Positions 15,535 to 23,658 of a stretch of DNA of 41,264 bases are shown in pieces (within the stretch, counting starts at the first letter, position 1; the number at the start of each line of letters is the position of its first letter). The stretch covers positions 1 through 41,264 of the forward strand of contig CAYPAX010000026.1 in NCBI GenBank assembly GCA_964408735.1, written 5' to 3'. Under the pieces are notes generated by a model. It worked only from the letters and a program-made list of their open reading frames with translations. It was not told where the DNA came from and did not search any database. The stretch comes from UBA7887 sp964408735. Lineage in GTDB: Bacteria; Pseudomonadota; Alphaproteobacteria; UBA7887. Made by a program: the position numbers and the translations under genes.

Positions 15535-15688
15535 GGCTCACAAGACCAAACAAGATGAAGGGGACCGAGGGTTTCGGCGCACGGTCGAGAGGATGCTGGA
15601 CACGCCGCCGAAGCCCCACAAAGACAAAGCTCCCAAACGGCCTGTCACGGTGCAACGGGCGAGAAAGGCGACGAAGAATGAACCATGA
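15533..15688 (+). CDS. 51-aa basic passenger protein (TPPKPHK motif)
   Basis: A short gene reading MAHKTKQDEGDRGFRR, then TVERMLDTPPKPHKDKAP and a Lys/Arg-rich end. The pattern RFxxTLxRMLxTPPKPHK recurs in small hypothetical proteins of proteobacteria, and this match is why I call it a gene. It has a strong extended -10 promoter upstream, but its ribosome site is poor. The start shares CATG with the divergent HEPN-like gene. The 3' end overlaps the next ORF by 11 bp. The basic charge might suit nucleic-acid contact or pairing with an acidic partner; no function is known to me. Confidence 0.65.
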   Translation: MAHKTKQDEGDRGFRRTVERMLDTPPKPHKDKAPKRPVTVQRARKATKNEP

Positions 15689-15881
15689 AACGGCGACCGC
15701 TTTGTCCACATCGACCACGACCGAGGTCTACCTGCGCTCTACCATCTACTGCCCCATGGTCGAGGCGGACTGCGGTGGCAATACTTGTGCGGGTTGCGAA
15801 CATTATGCTGGGCTCCGAGTGAATGCGGGAAGCGTCGAAACGCCACCCGCATTCTTCGTGGCCTGTGAATTTCCCGGCTAA
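15678..15881 (+). CDS. Cys-rich 67-aa passenger protein
   Basis: 67 aa, start ATG 15678 preceded by GAGAAAGGCGACGAAG. Five cysteines sit in a compact block: YCPMVEADCGGNTCAGCEHYAG, then ACEFPG. This suggests a small metal-binding (zinc or Fe-S) knuckle. It overlaps the 51-aa gene by 11 bp in another frame, as in a coupled pair served by the same extended -10 promoter. Its end overlaps the convergent basic protein gene by 4 bp. No family recognised. Confidence 0.55.
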   Translation: MNHETATALSTSTTTEVYLRSTIYCPMVEADCGGNTCAGCEHYAGLRVNAGSVETPPAFFVACEFPG

Positions 15882-16081
15882 TCGTCGGGGTTTGTATCGT
15901 GGATTTGTCGCCACTTCTCTCCCCGCTGAGGAGTTGGTGGCGCGGGTTCACCCTTCACCATTGTAGCGCGTCGCTTTGACTGGCTGGATTGGTAAATACC
16001 GGAGTCCGCGACAGTTTGGCCCGGTCGTACGGGTGTCGGTTTTTTCGGTGGCCTCTTGCCACCACGGCTCGTCTTTGCCAT
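15878..16081 (-). CDS. Basic 67-aa passenger protein (RPGQ...SGIY...PPTP)
   Basis: 67 aa: MAKTSRGGKRPPKKPTPVR, then PGQTVADSGIY, MVKGEPAPPTPQRGEKW and DTNPDD. The order PGQ..DSGxY, KGEPxPPTP, GxxW recurs in small uncharacterised bacterial proteins, somewhat like YjzC. That argues for a genuine gene despite its size. The lysine-rich N-terminus and lack of hydrophobic segments suggest a soluble cytoplasmic protein. A plausible promoter and a leader hairpin lie upstream, at 16186-16158 and 16148-16110. Confidence 0.62.
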   Translation of the reverse strand: MAKTSRGGKRPPKKPTPVRPGQTVADSGIYQSSQSKRRATMVKGEPAPPTPQRGEKWRQIHDTNPDD

Positions 16082-16109
16082 AGTACTGGTCCTTTTGTTA
16101 CCAAAATTC

Positions 16110-16148
16110 GACGGTCACCACCGACTCGGCAAAGTTGTGGTGGCCGTC
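16110..16148 (-). other. Leader hairpin upstream of the basic 67-aa gene
   Basis: An inverted repeat of 12 bp (16110-16121 and 16137-16148) with 11 of 12 pairs around a 15-base loop. It lies between the proposed promoter and the start codon at 16081, so it would fold in the mRNA leader. Attenuation or stability control is possible. No known riboswitch is recognised. Confidence 0.4.
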
Positions 16149-16157
16149 GATTCATTT

Positions 16158-16186
16158 ACTATAGCGAAAATCGGACCATACCACAA
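16158..16186 (-). promoter_or_regulatory. Possible sigma70 promoter for the basic 67-aa gene
   Basis: On the minus strand TTGTGG (16186-16181), 17 bases, then TATAGT (16163-16158). The -10 is good (5 of 6), the -35 poor. It predicts a leader of about 70 nt containing the hairpin at 16110-16148. Confidence 0.35.
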
Positions 16187-16255
16187 GCGGTGGGGTTCCG
16201 AGTTTGTTCTTCTATATATCGTGGTCGAGTTCCCAGCGGACGCGCGCGAGCATGT

Positions 16256-16273
16256 CGCGCCACTCCTGGCGCG
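16256..16273. terminator. GC-rich hairpin after the transposase gene
   Basis: CGCGCCA, loop CTCC, TGGCGCG: a perfect 7-bp stem 13 bp beyond the transposase stop. There is no clear U-run, so it may be a weak terminator, a transcript-stabilising hairpin, or a block to transcription between the transposase and the next minus-strand gene. Confidence 0.35.
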
Positions 16274-16286
16274 CGTATAGACGGGC

Positions 16287-17231
16287 TTAGACGTTCGCCC
16301 CGACAGCAGTCCGCCGATAGGTGAGGCGCTTGCCCTCGATGCCCTTGAGGGCCTTCATGGCGCGGTCCGAGTCTTCAATATCGCGGGTGTTGTAGCGGAA
16401 ATCGAACTCGCAGAGATAACGCTTCAGGTGCTTCTCGGCGCAGTGCTGATAGACGCCCTTCATGCCGCGCTTGAAGATGGAGAAATAGCCTTCGAGCGTG
16501 TTGACGTGGATGCCATGGCCACGGGCGTATTCGGCAGCGCTGTGGTTGACGGCCTCGTGGGAGGCAAACTGTTTGCCAGCCGCTTTGTAGTATTTGGCTT
16601 CGTCGGTCAGCAGGTCGCTCTTGCGGTCCACGTTGCGGTACAGAACGCCTTGGATCGTTGACGAGTTGACGTGATCCACGTGGAAGGAGCGGAGCGGCCC
16701 GTCGCGCTCGACAAGCGAGACGACTTTCATCTTGTCGATTACGCCGCTCTTGAGGCGCTTGTCAGGCGACGCATTACGACGCTTGCGGGCCTTCTCGCTG
16801 GTGCCGAGGAAAGTCTCGTCCGACTCGACACTGGTGCCGGGGCCACCTAGGGCAGGCGGGCTGTCGTCGCGCATGGCTTCACGGATACGGTGGGCCATGA
16901 ACCACGCCGTCTTGTAGGTAACGCCGAGCATGCGGTGGAGCTGGTGCGCGCTCATGCCTTTCTTGGAGGCACAGAGCAGGTGCGTCGCCATGAGCCACTT
17001 GTGCAACGGCACTTTGGAGCGCTCGTAAACGGTGCCGACCGTGACAGTGAAGTGACCACGGCAGGAATTGCAGGCATGAAGGCCAGGACGATGAGACTTG
17101 CCCGCCAGCTTGCGGACATTCTCAGCCTCGCCGCAGTGCGGGCAGAACGGGCCATCCGGCCAACGAACGCTTTCGAGGTATTCGCGGGCTTTGGTTTCGT
17201 CGTGGAAGATGGGGTTCGAAATGTCCGTCAT
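16287..17231 (-). CDS. IS1595-family (ISXO2-like) transposase
   Basis: 314 aa, full length, no frameshift. An N-terminal zinc ribbon has C30, C33, C54 and C57 (CPHC...CNSC). A helical region KWLMATHLLCASKKGMSAHQLHRML for DNA binding follows. The DDE-type core has Asp138 (SVESDETFLG), Asp210 (LLTDEAKYY) and Asn244/Glu247 in HVNTLEGYFSIFKRGMKG, the hallmark block of the ISXO2 domain. The ATG at 17231 has AGGAG about 9 bp upstream, and the right terminal repeat begins 41 bp upstream. It is expected to catalyse movement of the whole 14846-17296 element. Confidence 0.95.
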   Translation of the reverse strand: MTDISNPIFHDETKAREYLESVRWPDGPFCPHCGEAENVRKLAGKSHRPGLHACNSCRGHFTVTVGTVYERSKVPLHKWLMATHLLCASKKGMSAHQLHRMLGVTYKTAWFMAHRIREAMRDDSPPALGGPGTSVESDETFLGTSEKARKRRNASPDKRLKSGVIDKMKVVSLVERDGPLRSFHVDHVNSSTIQGVLYRNVDRKSDLLTDEAKYYKAAGKQFASHEAVNHSAAEYARGHGIHVNTLEGYFSIFKRGMKGVYQHCAEKHLKRYLCEFDFRYNTRDIEDSDRAMKALKGIEGKRLTYRRTAVGANV

Positions 17232-17254
17232 GGCCGACTCCTATCCTTGGCTTA

Positions 17255-17283
17255 AAGATAGGGAGTCAAGCCTGCTATGTCAA
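17255..17283 (-). promoter_or_regulatory. Transposase promoter partly inside the right terminal repeat
   Basis: Read on the minus strand: TTGACA (17283-17278), a 17-base spacer, TATCTT (17260-17255). The -35 lies within the terminal inverted repeat, so transposase bound to its own end could repress its synthesis. The left repeat has GTGACA at this place, the only mismatch between the ends. Confidence 0.65.
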
Positions 17284-17296
17284 GTATATAATCGCC
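17273..17296 (-). repeat. Right terminal inverted repeat of the transposon
   Basis: 24 bp, the reverse complement of the left end except for one base. It carries the transposase -35 hexamer. Confidence 0.93.
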
Positions 17297-17304
17297 ATCC
17301 CCGG
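17297..17304. repeat. Right target-site duplication ATCCCCGG
   Basis: Exact copy of 14838-14845, directly outside the right terminal repeat. Joining the flanks recreates an uninterrupted site reading GACAATCCCCGGTTGATC. Confidence 0.92.
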
Positions 17305-17424
17305 TTGATCCTTCAACTATAGGCCAATCGCACATTTGCAAGTGTGCGGGGGCCGCCTGAGCAACGGCCGTTTCATACACGATCCGCGACAAGGGCAGCG
17401 CGTCATCCGGCGCGCTGCTTTTTT
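17305..17424 (+). ncRNA. Possible small RNA or operon 3' UTR: hairpin series before a terminator
   Basis: No good coding signal here. Consecutive hairpins can be drawn: GTTGA/TCAAC (17304-17317), the near-perfect palindrome CGCACA-N8-TGTGCG (17329-17348), GGCCG/CGGCC (17351-17369) and the terminator at 17395-17424. This is compatible with a small RNA of roughly 90 nt. Equally it could be the 3' UTR of the operon that ends at 14821, now cut off by the transposon. No known RNA family is recognised. Confidence 0.3.
17395..17424 (+). terminator. Rho-independent terminator
   Basis: GCAGCGCG, an 8-base loop, CGCGCTGC, then TTTTTT: a perfect 8-bp stem plus U-run, the clearest terminator in the window. 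Before the insertion it lay only about 150 bp after the operon ending at 14821, so it may be that operon's terminator, or that of a small RNA. Confidence 0.85.
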
Positions 17425-17482
17425 GCGTGCGCATTTCCCCAACAGCGAGGATTTTCCCATACCCATCAGACGCGTCACCAGC

Positions 17483-18928
17483 ATGCCGCCCCGCCTCTCC
17501 GGCACTGCTTGCCTGCGCGAAGCCGAAGCTTCGCTTCGGCGAAGGTAGGTCGGCAAGTCCGCCATCAACCGCCCCCACGACGTCGCCCTGGTCCAGGCCC
17601 TGCTCGGCGAAGTCAAAGACCGCGGCCGGCCGCTCTTGCAGAACCACGTCACCGGCCGCTTCGACCGCGACACCGAACAGGCCCTCGCCACCCTCTTCAA
17701 GGCGGCAGGCGACCGCAGCCCCAACCAACGCTTGGCGACTGGCCACCCGTTGCTGCAGAAGATCTCGCAGAATCAGTCCCTGACCGTGGTCGAAGGGACA
17801 GCGGCGCCTTATGAAGCACGTCGTACCGCGGCTAAGCCGAGGATCACGCTCGGGCAAGGCCTGTCTCTACTGCCAGCCGAGCAGAAGAAACTCGAAGCCC
17901 TCGTCGTCGGTCTTTCCCGGGACTTCGGACTTGCCTTCAACATCCACATCACTGCCGCGCAAGACGATGACGATATTCTTATCGCCCACTTCGTTCCGGT
18001 CGGCTGCACGGTCCACAACGGTCGCCGCTGGTGCCAGAACATCAACTCGGCGGACACCCTGCGCACCACCAACAAGAGCCTGTTCGCCCTGTTCGCACGA
18101 GAAATCAAGCAGCGCGCGGAGCGTGAATTCTCCCTGACACACCCGAGCGATCTTGCCGTTGCATCCAAGCTCAATGATGAAATCGCCGCGGTAGTAAGGC
18201 CAAAGGTAGCCGCCAGCCTTCGAAGGGCACACGGCTACATCAAGGCTTGGCGTGAAGACGGTAGGGAACTCGCCGCACAATTCCTGGAACACTATCTATC
18301 AGCAAGTGGAACGCCAATTACGGTTACACGGGAGGTCGCGTTGTCGTTCGACCTTATCCGGACAGCAGTTGCCAAAAACATAGAGCGCTTCCAAGACATG
18401 ACATTCTTGAAACCTGAGCCAACCAAGCCGCATGTGCAAGCTCTTGCGGCGACGGTAAATGGAAGGCCCGGGACACAGGTTACTCTCGAAGATTATTGGA
18501 AATATGACTTCCAACACGGATCGCCAACAGGAATTGGTAGATACGCATCAAGCGCCTGGGACGAGTTTTGGGAAGGCGATACGTCCGCAACAGAGAATAT
18601 GTCGTTTTTCTTAAGCGCTGGCAGCAGCCATCTAACCTCGACCGGAAAGTTTGATCTCATGCGCGAACATGATCACGTCCGCGTTTTCGGCAGAATCACC
18701 CATGTTTGGACTGACGAAGGGTACAACTTCGACCCGGGCGGGATATTCGCGAATGATGCAGCGTTGCTTGAAGCCGCCGGACTGGCCAAGCCCTTCTCGT
18801 GGCGCGCGGAATGGGTGGATATTCTCAATGGCAGCATCGCCTATTTCGGTGTGCCTGCAGCTGTACGCCGGCCTTTCCGTAAATGGCTTACATTCGATGT
18901 CACATCCACGATATCGCCACCACAGTGA
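17483..18928 (+). pseudogene. Effector-like protein with peptidoglycan-binding-like N-terminus, frame broken at residue 22
   Basis: The long open stretch 17549-18928 (460 codons) begins VGKSAINRPHDVALVQALLGEVKDRG and RFDRDTEQALATLF. That is the NxPxDVxxVQxLL pattern of small binding modules at the N-terminus of cell-wall-acting and type VI effector-type proteins. No ATG or GTG opens it and the first usable start is TTG 17636, inside this domain. Upstream in the same frame, ATG 17483 reads MPPRLSGT, then a palindromic segment ending in TAG at 17546. Removing that segment restores LSGT-VGKSAINR, the expected motif. The remaining 350 residues are unrecognised; near the end is TGKFDLMREHDHVRVFG with ITHVWTDEGYNFDPGG. 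GC falls towards the 3' end. It may still be translated from TTG 17636 as a 430-aa protein. The toxin or lytic role is inference. Confidence 0.55.
17508..17557. repeat. Palindromic insertion (REP-like) in the effector-like gene
   Basis: Outer arms CTTGCC (17508-17513) and GGCAAG (17552-17557) enclose an inner perfect hairpin GCCGAAGC-TTC-GCTTCGGC (17522-17540). About 42 bp seem to be inserted between the codons of SGT and VGK; 42 is a multiple of three, but the segment brings in a TAG. The shape resembles small mobile palindromic repeats. I saw no second copy in the window. Confidence 0.5.
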
Positions 18929-18966
18929 TCGATCGTTGTAAAACTCTTCCCATACTAAGATAAAAG

Positions 18967-19039
18967 CCGTCGCCGAGTCTCATGGGCAAATGCGCAAAAG
19001 TGAGTTCATTCACACAAATTGCCAGCGACTCGGCGACGG
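18967..19039. repeat. 13-bp perfect inverted repeat in an AT-rich gap
   Basis: CCGTCGCCGAGTC (18967-18979) and its exact reverse complement (19027-19039) face each other across 47 bp. Both arms are GC-rich in an otherwise AT-rich stretch between two convergent genes. It could be a bidirectional terminator-like stem, or the ends of a small miniature element. It lacks integron attC consensus ends. Confidence 0.6.
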
Positions 19040-19108
19040 ATTCCAAAATGTTATACCGCACATCAAGCGCATGATTGCGTATGCCAGCATCTAAAGAGAG
19101 CAACTCAA

Positions 19109-19699
19109 CTATCGAATCACCATACCAACATACTTTGAATAATTCAAAGTTATCGCACAAAAAACTGTGAAATTCAACAGCAATAACTGTTTGTTACCTA
19201 TTTCCATTTTCCTTGATATAAGCACGTATACCACAAACACATAAACTATAACGTCTAACCTTACAAATATCTGCTTCATGAAGTCGTCGTAGTCCAAAAC
19301 TAAGAAGATCCATATTTCATTATTTGAATACATATCAAGAAATTCGTCTGAAATAAATATGTTAATTAGTATAAAATAACTGCAGATAAATACTGTTGGT
19401 ATAATGTTTTCTCCTCGAAACAATAATGCCCTGGCCCAAATTACATAGTTGATTGCAGGAGCGAATGTCATACCCAGGAAAAAAGCAAGAAATAGCATGT
19501 CATAGCCACTCTCCCAGGAAGCAAAAGGATGCGCATAGATTTCTGTCGCAAACGCCGTGAGGTGCCACTTGTAAGGCGTCGGAACCAAAATTATTACAAC
19601 ACACGAAACGATGTAGTACGCGAACAGAGCATCCTGCTTGATGACGCGCTTGCCTTGCATGGGTATGCCTATCTCGTCAGAGTTTTGATCAGAGAGCAC
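19109..19699 (-). CDS. AT-rich polytopic membrane protein, unknown
   Basis: 196 aa with about five hydrophobic segments: near 26-42, 68-90, 101-117, 147-164 and 171-188. Very rich in Ile, Phe, Tyr and Asn. Its DNA is strikingly AT-rich against a GC-rich genome, so it was probably acquired. Starts at 19699 (MLSDQNSDEIG) or Met14 (MQGKRVIKQ) are both possible. It is convergent with the effector-like gene and sits between two copies of the same N-terminal domain. This invites the idea of an immunity protein against a membrane- or wall-directed toxin, but immunity genes are usually co-directional. No family recognised. Confidence 0.6.
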   Translation of the reverse strand: MLSDQNSDEIGIPMQGKRVIKQDALFAYYIVSCVVIILVPTPYKWHLTAFATEIYAHPFASWESGYDMLFLAFFLGMTFAPAINYVIWARALLFRGENIIPTVFICSYFILINIFISDEFLDMYSNNEIWIFLVLDYDDFMKQIFVRLDVIVYVFVVYVLISRKMEIGNKQLLLLNFTVFCAITLNYSKYVGMVIR

Positions 19700-19825
19700 T
19701 TATAATTGTCTCAAGAACGAGAACTCGTATAACAACATGCTCGACATACACGTCAACCGTGTCAAAATTGCGGCACTGCGACTGTCCGACTTAGCAGACA
19801 CATTGAATTTCAACTCCGACCGCAA

Positions 19826-19946
19826 CCATCAACCGCCCCCCACGATGTCGCCCTGGTCCAGGCGCTGCTCGGCGAGGTCAAGGACCGCGGCTGGCCCATC
19901 CTCAAGGACCACGTCTCAAGCCGCTTCGACCGCGAGACCGAGGCGA
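19826..19946 (+). pseudogene. Second, decayed copy of the effector N-terminal domain
   Basis: About 118 bp resemble 17562-17680 closely, by eye near 85 %. Translated, they read PHDVALVQALLGEVKDRGWPILKDHVSSRFDRETE. An extra C in the run at 19835-19840 shifts the frame just before this segment, and similarity ends abruptly at about 19943. What follows is a short unrelated tail up to the end of pccA. It is a leftover of a duplicated effector gene whose C-terminal part has been lost. Confidence 0.75.
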
Positions 19947-19991
19947 TGCCAGGGTTAGATTTTCGCTGGGAGAGTGGCTCGCGGGGAAAGC

Positions 19992-21971
<1,980 letters not shown>

Positions 21972-21988
21972 AGCGGTCTCTTCTCGTC

Positions 21989-23521
21989 TCAGAGCGGAAT
22001 GTTGTCGTGCTTCTTCCAGGGATTCTCGAGCTGTTTGGAGCGCAGCAACGCCAAGGCCCCGGCCAGGCGGCGGCGCGTGTTCTGCGGCATGATCACATCA
22101 TCGACATAGCCGCGGCTGGCTGCGATGAAGGGGTTGGCGAACTTGTCGCGATACTCCTCCGTGCGGCGCTCCACCTCGGCCGGATCGTCGAGGGAGCCGC
22201 GGAAGATGATCTCGACAGCCCCCTTCGCCCCCATCACCGCAATCTCCGCCGCCGGCCAGGCATAGTTGACGTCGCCACGCAGATGCTTGGAGCTCATCAC
22301 GTCATAGGCGCCGCCATAGGCCTTGCGGGTGATCACGGTCACCTTGGGCACCGTCGCCTCGGCATAGGCGAACAGCAGCTTGGCGCCGTGGCTGATGATG
22401 CCGCCATGCTCCTGGTCGGTGCCCGGCAGAAAGCCCGGCACGTCGACGAGAGTGACGATGGGAATATTGAAGCAGTCGCAGAAGCGCACGAAACGCCCGG
22501 CCTTGCGCGACGAATTGATGTCGAGGCAACCGGCCAGCACCATGGGCTGGTTGGCAACAACACCCACGGGGTGCCCGTCGATGCGCGCAAAGCCGATGAT
22601 GATATTCGCCGCATAGGCCGGCTGCAGCTCGAAGAAATCCCCTTCGTCGACCACCTTCGTGATCAGCTCGTGCATGTCGTAGGGCTTCTGCGGATCGTCC
22701 GGAATCAGCGAATTCAGCGAGGGCTCCGAACGATCGCTGGGATCCGCCGTGGGGAGAACCGGCGGCGCCTCGCGATTGTTGAGCGGCAGGAAATCGAAAA
22801 AGCGCCGCATGGTCGCCAGCGCCTCGACATCGTTCTCGAAGGCGAGGTCGGCGACGCCCGACTTGGTCGTGTGGCTCACCGCGCCGCCAAGCTCCTCGGC
22901 GCTGACCGTCTCGTGGGTCACGGTCTTGACCACATCGGGTCCCGTGACGAAGAGGTAGGACGAATCCTTGACCATGAATATGAAGTCGGTCATGGCGGGC
23001 GAATAGACCGCACCGCCGGCACACGGCCCCATGACCAGGCTGAGCTGCGGCACCACGCCAGAGGCCAGCACGTTGCGCTGGAAGACCTCGGCATAGCCGC
23101 CCAGGGAGGCCACGCCTTCCTGAATGCGCGCGCCGCCGGAGTCGTTGAGGCCGATCACCGGCGCGCGAACCTTCATGGCCAGGTCCATGACCTTGCAGAT
23201 CTTCTCCGCGTGGGCCTCGCTCAACGAGCCGCCGAAGACGGTGAAATCCTGGCTGAAGACGAACAGCTTGCGGCCGTTGATGGTGCCGTGCCCGGTCACC
23301 ACGCCATCGCCGGGTACGCGCTGCTGGTCCATGTCGAAATCGGCGCAGCGATGCTCGACGAACATGTCGAACTCCTCGAACGAGCCCGCGTCGAGCAGCA
23401 ATTCCAGGCGTTCGCGCGCGCTCAACTTTCCTTTGCCGTGCTGGGCCTTGATGCGCCGCTCGCCGCCACCCGCGCGCGCTGCCGCGCGCCGCTCCTCCAG
23501 CTCTCGGATAATCGCGTCCAT
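21989..23521 (-). CDS. pccB: Propionyl-CoA carboxylase, carboxyltransferase (beta) subunit
   Basis: 510 aa, the normal PccB length. It transfers the carboxyl group from biotin to propionyl-CoA. FVFSQDFTVFGGSLSEAHAEKI, GLNDSGGARIQEGVASLGGYAEVF and GPCAGGAVYSPAMTDF are typical, as are FLPGTDQEHGGIISHGAKLL and ITRKAYGGAYDVMSSKHL. The last two supply the oxyanion-forming glycines of the two carboxyltransferase halves. The frame is open 35 codons further upstream, but ATG 23521 with AGGTGG just before it matches family N-termini (MDAIIRELEERR). First gene of a pccB-pccA pair. It gives an outlet for propionyl-CoA from odd-chain or branched acid breakdown. Confidence 0.94.
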   Translation of the reverse strand: MDAIIRELEERRAAARAGGGERRIKAQHGKGKLSARERLELLLDAGSFEEFDMFVEHRCADFDMDQQRVPGDGVVTGHGTINGRKLFVFSQDFTVFGGSLSEAHAEKICKVMDLAMKVRAPVIGLNDSGGARIQEGVASLGGYAEVFQRNVLASGVVPQLSLVMGPCAGGAVYSPAMTDFIFMVKDSSYLFVTGPDVVKTVTHETVSAEELGGAVSHTTKSGVADLAFENDVEALATMRRFFDFLPLNNREAPPVLPTADPSDRSEPSLNSLIPDDPQKPYDMHELITKVVDEGDFFELQPAYAANIIIGFARIDGHPVGVVANQPMVLAGCLDINSSRKAGRFVRFCDCFNIPIVTLVDVPGFLPGTDQEHGGIISHGAKLLFAYAEATVPKVTVITRKAYGGAYDVMSSKHLRGDVNYAWPAAEIAVMGAKGAVEIIFRGSLDDPAEVERRTEEYRDKFANPFIAASRGYVDDVIMPQNTRRRLAGALALLRSKQLENPWKKHDNIPL

Positions 23522-23658
23522 CGCCACCTGCACCCCACCGCTTGCTGCTGCGGCGTATCGAATAGCACCCGCACGCCGCCAAAGCCAGTCGCGACGCGCG
23601 CAGTGCCATGCGCTATGGTACCGCAACCGACCGAGCCACTGTCTGAGGGAGCCTTACC

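Larger units (their letters stand above)
14846..17296. mobile_element. Complete 2,451-bp IS1595-family transposon with passenger genes
   Basis: Both ends are visible. A 24-bp inverted repeat, starting GGCGATTATATAC and ending TGACATAGCA, occurs at 14846-14869 and in reverse complement at 17273-17296, with one mismatch (G against T at position 14). The 8 bp outside each end are identical (ATCCCCGG). Inside are an ISXO2-like transposase next to the right end and five further genes: 66-aa, HEPN-like 170-aa, 51-aa, Cys-rich 67-aa and basic 67-aa proteins. IS1595-family members duplicate 8 bp, and to my knowledge some groups carry passenger genes. Base composition is clearly less GC-rich than the host. 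The intact duplication and open transposase imply a fairly recent insertion and possible mobility. It separates the operon ending at 14821 from a terminator at 17395. Confidence 0.93.

Noticed and set aside
18929..19108. Integron cassette attachment site around the 13-bp inverted repeat
   Set aside because: The RYYYAAC and GTTRRRY ends of attC are not present at the right places.
18900..19160. An 86-codon minus-strand ORF covering the gap between the effector-like and membrane protein genes
   Set aside because: It overlaps both neighbours in other frames, spans the inverted repeat and shows no family pattern or ribosome site; likely chance in AT-rich DNA.
19737..19958. A 73-codon plus-strand ORF starting MLDIHVNRVK
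   Set aside because: Its second half is the decayed effector N-terminal copy read out of frame; the first half has no coding signal. Treated as part of the pseudogene.
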